Below, piece by piece: positions 9,693 to 18,662 of a DNA stretch of 64,000 nucleotides. The number at the start of each line of letters is the position of its first letter. Positions within the stretch are counted from its first letter, which is position 1. This DNA is from Gammaproteobacteria bacterium (lineage in GTDB: Bacteria > Pseudomonadota > Gammaproteobacteria > JADZEE01). The stretch is from NCBI GenBank assembly GCA_020850735.1, contig JADZEE010000080.1, positions 1 through 64,000 on the forward strand, written 5' to 3'. Below the pieces are notes generated by a model. It saw only the letters and a program-made list of their open reading frames with translations. It ran no database searches and had not been told where the DNA came from. The translations under genes and the position numbers were made by a program.

Positions 9693-10356
9693 CATGTCCG
9701 TGTGGGCGCTCGTCGTACAGGCGAGCCCCCTGGTGCAGTTCGTGATGCTCGTGCTCGTGGGCGCCTCGATCTGGTCTTGGGCGCTGATCATCAGAAAACG
9801 CTGGGAGATGGGTCGGGCCCGCGCCGCCGCGGACGAATTCGAGGATCGCTTCTGGTCCGCGGAGGACCTGACCACGCTGTTCAATCGCGTCAACAACGCC
9901 GGCCGCGAGAGCCGTGGCATGGAACGGATGTTCGAGGCCGGTTTCAAGGAGTTCGCACGCCTGCGCAAGCGCGAAGGCTTCGAGCCGGCGAGTATCCTGG
10001 AGGGCTCGCAGCGGGCGATGCGGGTCGCGCTGTCGCGCGAGATCGACGAGCTCGAGGATCGCCTGCCCTTTCTCGCCACCGTCGGTTCGGTGAGCCCCTA
10101 CATCGGCTTGTTCGGCACCGTGTGGGGCATCATGAATTCCTTCCATGCGCTCGGCAACGTGCACCAGGCGACCCTCGCCATGGTCGCACCGGGTATCTCC
10201 GAGGCGCTGGTCGCGACCGCCATGGGCCTGTTCGCGGCCATCCCGGCCGTGGTCGCCTACAACCGCTACGCGACCGAGATCGATCGCCTGTACGGGCGTT
10301 ACGAGATCTTCCTGGAAGAGTTCTCGGCCATCCTGCAACGGCAGGCGCACGCGTGA
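9682..10356 (+). CDS. tolQ: TolQ, inner-membrane proton-channel subunit
   Basis: This 224-residue MotA/TolQ/ExbB-type protein has three membrane segments: one near residues 13-37 (PLVQFVMLVLVGASIWSWALII) and two in the second half (VGSVSPYIGLFGTVWGIMNSF and GISEALVATAMGLFAAIPAVVAYN). With TolR it forms the proton-driven motor that energises TolA for outer-membrane constriction at division. The gene overlaps both neighbours: 11 bases with ybgC and 4 with tolR. Confidence 0.96.
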   Translation: MQADMSVWALVVQASPLVQFVMLVLVGASIWSWALIIRKRWEMGRARAAADEFEDRFWSAEDLTTLFNRVNNAGRESRGMERMFEAGFKEFARLRKREGFEPASILEGSQRAMRVALSREIDELEDRLPFLATVGSVSPYIGLFGTVWGIMNSFHALGNVHQATLAMVAPGISEALVATAMGLFAAIPAVVAYNRYATEIDRLYGRYEIFLEEFSAILQRQAHA

Positions 10357-10802
10357 GCAGGACCATCGCCCCGCGCGGGGCGCGCGGCCGTCGCGGCCGT
10401 CGCGCCATCGCCGAGATGAACGTCGTGCCGTACATCGACGTGATGCTCGTCCTGCTCATCATCTTCATGGTCACCGCGCCCCTCATCACGCAGGGGGTGA
10501 AGGTGGATCTGCCGCAGGTCGCATCCGAAGTGCTGCCGCCGCAGCAGCACGAACCGCTGATCATCTCCGTGGATCGCCAGGGACGTTACTACGTCGAATT
10601 CGGTGATGCGCCGGACACGGCGGTCGACGCGCAGACGCTCGTCAACAAGGTGGTGGCCGCGCTGCGCTACGCGCCGCAGCTGCCGGTCATCGTTCGCGGC
10701 GATCGGGAGGCGGCCTATGGCCAGGTGGTGGGCTTGATGGCGCTGCTGCAATCGGCGGGCATCCAGGGGGTCGGCCTGATGACGGAGCCGCCTGCGAACT
10801 GA
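10353..10802 (+). CDS. tolR: TolR, inner-membrane motor subunit
   Basis: The 149-residue ExbD/TolR protein starts at a GTG overlapping the tolQ stop. After a short Arg-rich cytoplasmic tail comes AEMNVVPYIDVMLVLLIIFMVTAPLI, a single membrane helix that carries the essential proton-path Asp. The periplasmic domain (VDLPQVASEV ... PVIVRGDREAAYGQVVGLMALLQSAG) is of normal size. Four bases separate it from tolA. Confidence 0.96.
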   Translation: MSRTIAPRGARGRRGRRAIAEMNVVPYIDVMLVLLIIFMVTAPLITQGVKVDLPQVASEVLPPQQHEPLIISVDRQGRYYVEFGDAPDTAVDAQTLVNKVVAALRYAPQLPVIVRGDREAAYGQVVGLMALLQSAGIQGVGLMTEPPAN

Positions 10803-10806
10803 CGCG

Positions 10807-11667
10807 ATGTGGCGGTCCCGTTTCGACACAATCAAGGCGTTGGGATATTCTGCCGCCTTCCATCTGGTGGCGTTCCTGCTCGTCACCGTCAGCCTGTCGT
10901 TCGACGCGGTGATCACGCCGCCCGCGTCCGCGCCGCCGCAGATCATCGAAGCCGTCGCCGTCGACGCGCGCAAGGTCGAGGCCGAAGTCGAGCGACTGCG
11001 AGCCGCGGACGCGGCGAAAAGCGCGGAGCAGGAACGTCTCGCCAGGCAGGCCGAGCAGGCGCGCAAGCAGGTCGAGGCACTGAAAAAGGAACAGGAACGC
11101 CTGGCGCGCGAGAAGGTGTCGCAGGAAAAAGCGCTCAAGGAAGCCGAGGTCAAGCGTAAGGCCGAGGAGGTCAGGCGCAAAGCCGAGGACGACAAGAAAA
11201 AACGCGAGGCCGAAGCCGAGCGCAAGGCGCAGGAGGAGAAAAAGCGCGCCGAGGAGGCCAGGCTCAAGGCCGCGGAGCAGAAAAAGCGTGCCGAGGCCGA
11301 GCGTCGCCAGCGCGAGTTGAACGAAGCGCTCGCCGCCGAGGAGAAAGCACGCACCGACGCGGAACAAGCGGCACGGGATCAGAGTCTGTTGGGTGAGGCC
11401 GTCGCCCGCATTCAGGCGCGCATCGAGAGCGTGTTCATCAACCCGTCGCCGGAGCGGGATCTGAAATGCACGATATTCGTGCGCATGGTGCCCGGCGGTG
11501 AAGTGATCGAGGCGCGGGTGACCCAGTCGAGCGGCGACGCCGCGTTCGATCGCCAGGCCGAAATCGCCGTGCAGAAGGCTTCGCCGCTGCCGGTGCCGGC
11601 CGACGCGGCCGTGTTCGACCGGCTGCGCCTGCGGCAGATACAGTTTGTCTTCGACCCTACGGACTGA
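10807..11667 (+). CDS. tolA: TolA, periplasm-spanning protein
   Basis: The 286-residue protein has one N-terminal membrane helix (residues 14-32, YSAAFHLVAFLLVTVSLSF), a long charged helical domain II from about residue 55 to 195 made of Lys/Glu/Ala/Arg repeats, and a compact C-terminal domain (CTIFVRMVPGGEVIEARVTQSSGDAAFDRQAEIAV). This domain is the TonB-like fold that touches TolB and Pal. It links the TolQR motor to the outer membrane. Domain II is shorter than in E. coli TolA (421 residues in total). Confidence 0.95.
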   Translation: MWRSRFDTIKALGYSAAFHLVAFLLVTVSLSFDAVITPPASAPPQIIEAVAVDARKVEAEVERLRAADAAKSAEQERLARQAEQARKQVEALKKEQERLAREKVSQEKALKEAEVKRKAEEVRRKAEDDKKKREAEAERKAQEEKKRAEEARLKAAEQKKRAEAERRQRELNEALAAEEKARTDAEQAARDQSLLGEAVARIQARIESVFINPSPERDLKCTIFVRMVPGGEVIEARVTQSSGDAAFDRQAEIAVQKASPLPVPADAAVFDRLRLRQIQFVFDPTD

Positions 11668-11674
11668 AGGTACG

Positions 11675-12991
11675 ATGAAACGATTGCTCAGCGGTTTACT
11701 CGTGGTGGTGGCGACGGCGCTCCCGGTCCGAGCGGAGGACATCCTCACCATCAAGATCACCAAAGGTATCGAAAGCGCGCTGCCAATCGCGATCGTGCCG
11801 TTCGGCTGGGCGGGCGCGACCCCCGCCCCGGGCGACGTCGCCGGCATCGTGGCCGCGGATCTCGCCCGCAGCGGCCGCTTCGCGCCCATGCCCTTCGAGG
11901 ATCTGCCGGGGCGTCCGACGGATTTCGCCGAGGTGAATTTCCGCGACTGGCGCCTGCTCGGCATGGAGAATCTGGTGATTGGCCGCATGAGCGCGACCGC
12001 GGCGGGCCAATACGAGATCGAGTTCCGACTCGTGGACGTGTTCCGCGGCCGCCAGCTCGTCGGTTTCAAGGTGCCCGCGAGCGAGCGCAACCTGCGCTTC
12101 ACCGCGCACCAGGTCGCCGACATCATCTACAAGGCCCTGACCGGCGAAGCCGGCGCTTTCGCGACCCGCGTCGCCTACGTGGTCGCGGAAGGCAAGGGCG
12201 ATCCGAAAAAAGGCGGGCGTGGCAAGACCTACCGCCTGCAGCTCGCGGACGCGGACGGCTACGATCCGCGCACGCTGCTGACGTCCAAGGAACCGCTGCT
12301 CTCGCCGGCCTGGGCGCCGGACGGGCGGCGCATCGCCTACGTGTCCTTCGAGGACCGCAATTCGGCGATCTGGGTGCAGGACGTGGAGACCGGCAAGGGC
12401 GAGCAGGTGTCCGGCGGCGTCGGCATCAACAGCGCGCCGGCCTGGTCCCCCGACGGCCGCCGGCTGGCGATGACGCTGTCCCGGGACGGCAATCCGGAGA
12501 TCTACATTCTCGATCTGGCGACCCGGCGTTTCCAGCGCGTGACCAACAACCTGGCCATCGACACCGAGCCGGCCTGGTCCCCCGACGGAACCAGCCTGGT
12601 GTTCACTTCCGATCGTGGCGGCAGCCCGCAGATCTACAGCGTCGATCTGCGGGACGGCACGACCCGCCGCGTGACGTACGACGTGGGCAAGTACAACGCC
12701 CGCGCCAGTTACTCGCCGGACGGCAAACGGCTGGTGCTGGTCAACGGCGACGGGCGCAACTTCCGCATCGCCACCCTGGAACTGGCGACCGGCACGCTCG
12801 AGAAACTCACCGAAACGCGGCTGGACGAATCGCCCAGTTTTGCGCCGAATGGCAGTATGATCATCTACACGACGGCCGGGCCGCGCGGTACCGAGCTCGC
12901 GGCGGTTTCCACGGACGGCCGCGTGCGCCAGCGTCTCACGCAGAGCGTAGGCGAGGTCCGTGAACCGGACTGGGGCCCGTTCCTGCGCTGA
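11675..12991 (+). CDS. tolB: TolB, periplasmic beta-propeller
   Basis: The protein has 438 residues from the ATG at 11675, seven bases after tolA. A cleavable signal peptide (MKRLLSGLLVVVATALPVRAED) precedes the alpha/beta N-domain. Then come about five WD40-like PD40 blades with the repeated motif AWSPDGxxLxFxSxRxGxPxIY, seen for example at PAWSPDGTSLVFTSDRGGSPQIY. TolB bridges Pal and TolA in the periplasm. The C-terminal end EPDWGPFLR matches the family. Confidence 0.97.
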   Translation: MKRLLSGLLVVVATALPVRAEDILTIKITKGIESALPIAIVPFGWAGATPAPGDVAGIVAADLARSGRFAPMPFEDLPGRPTDFAEVNFRDWRLLGMENLVIGRMSATAAGQYEIEFRLVDVFRGRQLVGFKVPASERNLRFTAHQVADIIYKALTGEAGAFATRVAYVVAEGKGDPKKGGRGKTYRLQLADADGYDPRTLLTSKEPLLSPAWAPDGRRIAYVSFEDRNSAIWVQDVETGKGEQVSGGVGINSAPAWSPDGRRLAMTLSRDGNPEIYILDLATRRFQRVTNNLAIDTEPAWSPDGTSLVFTSDRGGSPQIYSVDLRDGTTRRVTYDVGKYNARASYSPDGKRLVLVNGDGRNFRIATLELATGTLEKLTETRLDESPSFAPNGSMIIYTTAGPRGTELAAVSTDGRVRQRLTQSVGEVREPDWGPFLR

Positions 12992-13067
12992 GCGCGGGCG
13001 TATGCGCGGCGACATGCAGGTGCACTCTCACACAGACTTATCGGCGTTCACACACGGAGAACACGCG

Positions 13068-13604
13068 ATGAAGACGGCTCGTTCGACACTGGCGATCATT
13101 TGTTGCGCGCTGCTGCTGCTCGGTGGTTGCGCGAAAGGAACCCGGCAGCAGGCTGGCGACGCGGCGACCGTGGAGGATCGCGCCGGTGCCGATGCGGATG
13201 CCGCGGGCGCGCAACGGCACGGGGTCGCCGGCTCGGAGCGCTTCAGTGGCGCGGCGCTGGACGACCCGAACAGCCCGTTGTCGGTGCGGGTGATCTACTT
13301 CGACTATGACTCGACCGAGATCCGTGCCGACTACCAGGAAGCCGTGCAGGCGCACGCCCAGTACCTGGCGGCCAACCAGAACACGGTGGTCACGCTCGAG
13401 GGGCACGCCGACGAGCGCGGGTCACGGGAATACAACCTCGCGCTCGGCGAGCGTCGGGCGAACGCGGTGCGCCGCCAACTCGTCCTGCTCGGCGCCTCCG
13501 CCGGTCAGATCCGCACCGTCAGCTATGGCGAGGAGCGGCCGGTGAACGAAGGCCACGACGAGTCCTCGTGGGCGCTCAATCGGCGCGTCGAGCTGGTGTA
13601 CTGA
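13068..13604 (+). CDS. pal: Pal, peptidoglycan-associated lipoprotein
   Basis: The protein has 178 residues from the ATG at 13068. The lipobox LLLLGGC puts the lipidated Cys near residue 21, and a low-complexity Ala/Asp linker follows. The OmpA-like domain contains VIYFDYDSTEIRADYQ and TVVTLEGHADERGSREYNLALGERRANAVRRQLVLLG, which holds the peptidoglycan-binding Asp and Arg. It anchors the outer membrane to the cell wall through TolB and TolA. It is separated from tolB by 76 bases and from cpoB by 2. Confidence 0.97.
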   Translation: MKTARSTLAIICCALLLLGGCAKGTRQQAGDAATVEDRAGADADAAGAQRHGVAGSERFSGAALDDPNSPLSVRVIYFDYDSTEIRADYQEAVQAHAQYLAANQNTVVTLEGHADERGSREYNLALGERRANAVRRQLVLLGASAGQIRTVSYGEERPVNEGHDESSWALNRRVELVY

Positions 13605-13606
13605 CC

Positions 13607-14674
13607 ATGTCCGCGCAATCCCGCGCCGGCATGCGCACCCTGCTGTTCGTTCCGGCGCTGGCACTGGGTGTCCTGTGCCCGCCGGCAGCGGGGGCAGCGC
13701 CGACGGCGGCGCCGGTGACGCGGGCGGGCGGCGCGGACGCGCCCGGCGCGGGCGCGAGCCCGCAGGTCCTGTTCGAGCTCGTCAATCAGGTCGAACGGCT
13801 GCAGCAGTCGGTCGAGCAGCTGCGCGGCGAGGTCGAGCAGCAGCGCTACGAGATCGAGCAGCTGCGCAACCGCCAGCGCGATCTGTACGTCGATATGGAT
13901 CGGCGCCTGCAGACCGTGGAGAGCGGGCGACCCGCCATGGCAACGGCGGCGCCCGGCATTGCCGCCGTCGCCCCGGGCGGCGCCGCTGCCATGCCGGACG
14001 GCGCGGGAGGCAACCCGCCCCTGCAGGTGCTCGGTCCCGCCGGCCCCTCAACTTTCGGCGATGCCGGCGCTGCCGGACCGGGACTGTCCGTGGAAGTGCA
14101 GCAGGCGCGCCCGGCACCGAATCTCACGCCGACTCCGGGTCCGTCCGGCGCCGCGGCCCCGGCCGTGCTGGCCGCAGATCCGCAATACACCACGGCGCCG
14201 GTCGTGGCCGCCGTGCCGGCACCGGCGGGTCCGCCGCCTGCCCCGGTCCCGGCGCTGGGCGTGATGGGCAATGACCCGGCCGCCGCCGAGGAGGCCTACA
14301 AGGGCGCCTTCAATCTGCTCAAGGCCGGTCAGTACGACGACGCCATCGCCGCGTTCAACAACTACCTGGTCGAATATCCCGGCAGCGCGCTGGCCGACAA
14401 TGCCCAGTACTGGCTCGGCGAAGCCTATTACGTGACACGCCAGTTCGAGGCTGCCATCGGCGAATACCAGAAGCTGCTGCAGGCCTATCCGCAGAGCGCC
14501 AAGGCGCCGCACGCGATGCTGAAAATCGGCTACAGCTACCAGGAGGTCGGTCAGCTCGACGCCGCGCGCACGCAACTCGACCGGGTACGCACGATGTACC
14601 CGAATACGACCGCCGCGCGGCTCGCGCAGGAGCGTCTGCAGCGCCTGGCGATGCAGCAGCCCGCGGCACCCTGA
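13607..14674 (+). CDS. cpoB: CpoB (YbgF), TolA-associated coordinator of division
   Basis: This 355-residue secreted protein has a signal peptide (LLFVPALALGVLCPPAAGA) and an N-terminal coiled coil (VNQVERLQQSVEQLRGEVEQQRYEIEQLRNRQRDLYVDMDRRL) for trimerisation. A linker of roughly 130 residues rich in Ala, Pro and Gly follows. Three TPR repeats close the protein (AYKGAFNLLKAGQYDDAIAAFNNYL..., ADNAQYWLGEAYYVTRQFEAAIGEYQKLL..., APHAMLKIGYSYQEVGQLDAARTQL). CpoB links Tol activity to PBP1B during septation. The linker is longer than in E. coli YbgF (about 260 residues in total). A 168-bp palindrome begins four bases after its stop. Confidence 0.93.
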   Translation: MSAQSRAGMRTLLFVPALALGVLCPPAAGAAPTAAPVTRAGGADAPGAGASPQVLFELVNQVERLQQSVEQLRGEVEQQRYEIEQLRNRQRDLYVDMDRRLQTVESGRPAMATAAPGIAAVAPGGAAAMPDGAGGNPPLQVLGPAGPSTFGDAGAAGPGLSVEVQQARPAPNLTPTPGPSGAAAPAVLAADPQYTTAPVVAAVPAPAGPPPAPVPALGVMGNDPAAAEEAYKGAFNLLKAGQYDDAIAAFNNYLVEYPGSALADNAQYWLGEAYYVTRQFEAAIGEYQKLLQAYPQSAKAPHAMLKIGYSYQEVGQLDAARTQLDRVRTMYPNTTAARLAQERLQRLAMQQPAAP

Positions 14675-14678
14675 GCTT

Positions 14679-14846
14679 GTGAAACCATCACCGCGCCTGC
14701 TGCGACGGCACCTGGACGCCCCTGGCCGCGTTGCGGGGACCCCCCAAATCGCTTGCGTAGGTCCGCTACGCGCGCGATTTTGTGCACCCCCGCGCCTGGC
14801 CAGGAACGCCCGGAAGCCGTCTCGCTACGGCGGGCGAATGTTTCAC
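14679..14846. repeat. 168-bp imperfect palindrome with GTGAAAC/GTTTCAC ends
   Basis: The sequence begins GTGAAAC (14679) and ends GTTTCAC (14846). It folds on itself around a 5-base loop GTCCG at 14761-14765. The inner stem AAATCGC-TT-GCGTAG pairs with CTACGC-GC-GCGATTT. Further out, CCTGGCC pairs with GGCCAGG, and GCGACGGC pairs imperfectly with GCCGTCTCGC. The arms of about 81 bases correspond over their whole length with scattered mismatches and one or two small gaps. It fills most of the cpoB-queE gap. It could be a non-autonomous mobile palindrome (MITE-like) or act as a terminator or mRNA-stability element. No second copy is seen in the window. Confidence 0.8.
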
Positions 14847-14874
14847 GGGCTCTGAGTCGCGACCGCCGCCGGTC

Positions 14875-15555
14875 GTGCCCGAGCTCGCTGCAGCACCCGG
14901 CGTGGCCGTCCCGGCGGTACGGCTGCAGATCACCGAGATCTTCCTGTCGATCCAGGGCGAAAGCACCCGCGCCGGCCTGCCGACCGTATTCGTGCGCCTC
15001 ACGGGCTGTCCGCTGCGCTGTTCCTATTGCGATACCGCCTATGCCTTCAGCGGCGGTGCGACGTGGACGCTGGACGCGATCCTCGCCGAGGTGGCCCGCC
15101 GCGGCACCCGCTATGTGACGGTCACGGGCGGCGAGCCCCTCGCCCAGCGTGGTACGCACGCGCTGCTGGTGGCGCTGTGCGATCGTGGCTACGCGGTGTC
15201 GCTGGAGACCGGCGGGGCGATCGACGTGAGTGGTGTCGATCCCCGGGTCATGAAAGTGCTGGACCTCAAGACCCCGGCATCGGGAGAGGCCGGGCGCAAC
15301 CGCTACGAGAATCTCGACCATCTCGGCGGCGATGACCAGTTGAAGATCGTCGTGTGCGACCGCGCGGATTACGAGTGGGCGCGCCAACGCATCGAGGCGC
15401 TCGACCTGGCCGCGCGCTGCGAGGTGCTGCTCTCGCCGGCCACGGGACGGCTCGAGCCGCGGCAGCTGGCGGAGTGGATCCTCGCCGACGCCCTGCCGGT
15501 CAGGCTGCAGTTGCAGCTGCACAAGGTATTGTGGGGAGATGTCGCCGGACGCTGA
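14875..15555 (+). CDS. queE: 7-carboxy-7-deazaguanine synthase
   Basis: This radical SAM enzyme makes 7-carboxy-7-deazaguanine, the second committed step towards queuosine. The short CxxxCxxC cluster motif is in [18 protein letters not shown], and [11 protein letters not shown] is the SAM-binding GGE motif. [24 protein letters not shown] is the family N-terminus. The open frame reaches back to 14782 but crosses the palindrome. GTG at 14875 (226 residues) or GTG at 14902 (217 residues) is the more credible start, and the first is used here. The gene overlaps queC by 17 bases. Confidence 0.93.
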   Translation: MPELAAAPGVAVPAVRLQITEIFLSIQGESTRAGLPTVFVRLTGCPLRCSYCDTAYAFSGGATWTLDAILAEVARRGTRYVTVTGGEPLAQRGTHALLVALCDRGYAVSLETGGAIDVSGVDPRVMKVLDLKTPASGEAGRNRYENLDHLGGDDQLKIVVCDRADYEWARQRIEALDLAARCEVLLSPATGRLEPRQLAEWILADALPVRLQLQLHKVLWGDVAGR

Positions 15556-16237
15556 ACAGGCCGAGCGGGCGGTCGTCCTGATCTCCGGCGGTCTCGATTC
15601 GAGCACCTGCCTGGCGGTCGCACGCGAGCGTGGCCAGATCTGCTACGCGCTGAGTTTCGACTACGGCCAGCGCCACCGCGTCGAGCTCGAGGCGGCCGCG
15701 CGTATCGCCGTGGCGCTCGGCGCGGCCGAGCACCGGGTGGTGCAGCTCGACCTCGCCCAGTTCGGCGGATCCGCGCTCACCGATGCGGCGATCGCCGTGC
15801 CCGAGCAGCCGGGAGCGGGGATCCCGGTCACCTACGTGCCGGCCCGCAACACCGTGTTCCTGGCCATCGCCCTGGCCTACGCCGAGGTGCGCGACGCGCG
15901 GGCGCTGTACATCGGCGTCAACGCGGTCGACTACTCCGGTTACCCGGACTGCCGGCCGGAATTCGTCGCCGCGTTCGAACGGCTCGCCAACCTGGCGACA
16001 CGTGCCGGCGTCGAGGGACGGCACCTGCGTATCGAAGCGCCGCTGCTGGCGCTCGGCAAGGCGCAGATCATCGCCCTGGGCGCACGGCTCGGCGTGGATT
16101 TCTCGCTCACGATCTCGTGCTACCAGCCCGATACCGTCGGGCGGGCCTGTGCGCGCTGCGATGCCTGCCGGCTGCGGGCCGCCGGCTTCAGCCAGGCCGG
16201 GCTGGCCGATCCGACACGCTACCGGCAGAACCCGTGA
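15539..16237 (+). CDS. queC: 7-cyano-7-deazaguanine synthase
   Basis: This 232-residue ATP-dependent enzyme converts 7-carboxy-7-deazaguanine to preQ0. The PP-loop [16 protein letters not shown], the block [18 protein letters not shown] and [16 protein letters not shown] are intact, as are the zinc-binding cysteines of [20 protein letters not shown]. It is translationally coupled to queE. queD and queF are not in the window. It converges with the transglycosylase gene, with ten bases between the two stops. Confidence 0.97.
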   Translation: MSPDAEQAERAVVLISGGLDSSTCLAVARERGQICYALSFDYGQRHRVELEAAARIAVALGAAEHRVVQLDLAQFGGSALTDAAIAVPEQPGAGIPVTYVPARNTVFLAIALAYAEVRDARALYIGVNAVDYSGYPDCRPEFVAAFERLANLATRAGVEGRHLRIEAPLLALGKAQIIALGARLGVDFSLTISCYQPDTVGRACARCDACRLRAAGFSQAGLADPTRYRQNP

Positions 16238-16247
16238 GCCGGGCCGC

Positions 16248-18500
16248 TCAGACGTGATCGCCGGCGCCGACGCCGTTGGCCGCCAGGCGTACCGGCAGCT
16301 GCAGATAGGTTTCGTAACGATCCCGGATCCCGCGCACGTAGTACACCGTGCGCAACCAGGCCGAACGGCGTTCGAAGCCGCCCGCGTCGCTGCGGCCGAG
16401 TGAGCGCATCGCGCGTTCAACGTTGTCGAACCAGCGATCCGGATCCAGGCCCATGCGTACCGCCCGCTCGCGCGCGCGACGGACGCGATCGTAGCCGCTG
16501 TGGTAGGCCGCGACGGCGAACCAGGTGCGATCGGCCAGCGGCAGATCGGCCTCGAAGCGTGTTCGCAGCAGATACAGATATTTTGTTCCCGCGTGCACGG
16601 CCTCGGCGGGATCGCGCAGATCCTCGAAGCCCAGAGCGCGCGCCGTGTTCGGCAGCACCTGCATCAGGCCGACGGCACCCGCCGTGGATACCGCGCGAGG
16701 GTTGAAGCGGCTCTCCTCGAACATCTGCGCGACCAGCAGCCGCCAGTCGAAGCCGTACTGGTCGGCGTAGCGTCGCGCGATGCCGTCGTAGGGGGAGATA
16801 CCCGGCCGCGCATGCGTTTCGTGGGCCAGCGCCGCGTCGCCGAGCTGCTCGTGAAAATAGCGCTGGCGCAGCACGTTGTAGTCGGCGCTGCGGAATTCAC
16901 GGCGCAGGAAGCCGTTCACCGCGGCCAGCATGCGCCGGTCGTGCACACGCACGGCCCAGCGGAACTGGTGGTGGTTGTCCAGTGAGATGCCGGCCCGCAG
17001 CGCGGGTTCGGCGGCGAGCGCCTCGCCGAGCCGGTGGCTGTCGATCACGGTCGCGTCGTAGACACCCGAGGCCACCCGCCCGAGTACCTCGGCGGGCGAC
17101 ACGTCGGCGCTCGCGTAGGTGATCGACGCGCCCAGGCCCTCGGCGCGCAGGCTTTCCAGCACCAGCCGGTCGGTGTAGCGCGGGTGCACCAGCAGGCGGG
17201 CGCCGCGCAGCGCCGCGGGACGGATGTAACGTGCGTCACCGGCACGCGTCACCAGTGTCGGTGCGACGTGATAGTAGGGCCGGGACAGCACGAGGTCGGG
17301 GTCGTTCGCGGCGTCGTGCACGCCCGAGCGCGCGATCATCAGATCGGCGTGGCCATCGCGCAGCGCGGCGGACATTTCCTCGGCGCTGTCGACCACGATC
17401 ACCTCCACCCGCAGTCGCCGGCCGGCGGCGAAGCGCAGGGCGAGATCGTGCTCGAACCCGGCCGGGCGGCCCTTGTCGAGAAAATAATTGTCCGGGTCCG
17501 CGCGCGTCACGATCCGCAGCACACCGCGCTTTTGCAGGCCCGGCAGGTCGTCGGTGTAGGTCGGCCGATCGCGGCGCACCAGCTCGCTGCGGTGCAGGTG
17601 TTCGTCGAGCGCCTCGCGCAGGGAGGGGGCGCTGGCGCGCGTGGTCCAGGCGATCGGGCGGTCGTCGGTGAGGTCGAAGCACTGCTCGAGATCGGGCGCG
17701 CTCGCGAGCAGGGGCACGAGCCGGTCGCGCCGGCCGACGACCACGTCGACCTCGCCGCGCGCCAGCGCCGCGAGCATCTTGCGATCGTCGCGGAACTCCG
17801 GCTGCGGCAGCAGCGTGATGGTCGGATAAGCATCGGCGAGTCGCTCGAGCACACCCCACACCGGCGAGCTCCTGCCCACGGCAATGCGCCGGCCCAGCAG
17901 ATCGCTGATCCCGCGCGGGGCGCCGTCGCCGCCACGGGCGACGGCGATGTAACGGGCCGACCGCAGCGGCGCCGTCTGGGCGAACTGCGGGCGGCCGTCG
18001 TACTGCAGCGAGAACTCGTCGATGGCAACGTCGCCGCGTCCGTCCGTGAGCGCGCGGGCTATGTCGTCCCGGCTCGCCAGCCGCACCCACACCGGCTGCA
18101 GCCCGTAGCGGCTGGCGAAATCCCCCAGGATCTGGCGTTCGAGGGAGGGTCGCTGCGGCACGCGGACTTCGTGCTGATCCAGGACGAGGATCCGCAGCCT
18201 GCCACGTGACTGCAGCGCGGGAAGGTCGCCGGTCTCGATGAACTGCCAGGCCGGAGCGGCGCGTGATCCCGCGACGCCCCGGCCGGCATTCAGCTGTGCC
18301 TGCAGCCAGTAGGGTGCCGTGCTCGGTTCGTGCGCGGCCACGCGCTCGCTCGGGAGCCCGATGCTGCCGAGCACCGCGCCGAGCGCGGCGACGGCAGCGA
18401 CGGCGAGCCCGGTGGCGAGCGCCTGTGCAGTCGTACACCGGCCTCCGGCGGCTGCCGGAGGCCGGGTACGGACTCTTCGCTTAAGCCCGGTCAAATCCAC
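16248..18500 (-). CDS. MltF-like lytic transglycosylase with two solute-binding-like domains
   Basis: The 750-residue envelope protein starts at a GTG. A membrane segment near residues 27-50 (ALATGLAVAAVAALGAVLGSIGL) anchors it. Two SBP_bac_3-like domains follow. The first runs from about residue 100 (RGRLRILVLDQHEVRVPQR). The second begins near 335 (GLQKRGVLRIVTRADPDNYFLDKGRPAGFEHDLALRFA). From about 575 comes an SLT domain (YDGIARRYADQYGFDWRLLVAQMFEESRFNP) with the catalytic Glu at about 596 and then AGAVGLMQVLPNTA. MltF normally has one such regulatory domain and about 500 residues, so this is an enlarged form. The first domain is degenerate. It probably cleaves peptidoglycan in response to a ligand, but the ligand is unknown. 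Confidence 0.88.
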   Translation of the reverse strand: MDLTGLKRRVRTRPPAAAGGRCTTAQALATGLAVAAVAALGAVLGSIGLPSERVAAHEPSTAPYWLQAQLNAGRGVAGSRAAPAWQFIETGDLPALQSRGRLRILVLDQHEVRVPQRPSLERQILGDFASRYGLQPVWVRLASRDDIARALTDGRGDVAIDEFSLQYDGRPQFAQTAPLRSARYIAVARGGDGAPRGISDLLGRRIAVGRSSPVWGVLERLADAYPTITLLPQPEFRDDRKMLAALARGEVDVVVGRRDRLVPLLASAPDLEQCFDLTDDRPIAWTTRASAPSLREALDEHLHRSELVRRDRPTYTDDLPGLQKRGVLRIVTRADPDNYFLDKGRPAGFEHDLALRFAAGRRLRVEVIVVDSAEEMSAALRDGHADLMIARSGVHDAANDPDLVLSRPYYHVAPTLVTRAGDARYIRPAALRGARLLVHPRYTDRLVLESLRAEGLGASITYASADVSPAEVLGRVASGVYDATVIDSHRLGEALAAEPALRAGISLDNHHQFRWAVRVHDRRMLAAVNGFLRREFRSADYNVLRQRYFHEQLGDAALAHETHARPGISPYDGIARRYADQYGFDWRLLVAQMFEESRFNPRAVSTAGAVGLMQVLPNTARALGFEDLRDPAEAVHAGTKYLYLLRTRFEADLPLADRTWFAVAAYHSGYDRVRRARERAVRMGLDPDRWFDNVERAMRSLGRSDAGGFERRSAWLRTVYYVRGIRDRYETYLQLPVRLAANGVGAGDHV

Positions 18501-18662
18501 TTCCCCACTACATAGAGTAGCTCAGCATGGTCCAGAACCCTAAATCTGGGTTATTGAGGCTAAATGATGTTGCAACGCACAAGAACTCGGCCGTTTTTAT
18601 AGCATGGGCCGGCGCTGGCGGACAACTTTACGGCGGGCGGCAGATCGGGTTCGGGGAAGCGC

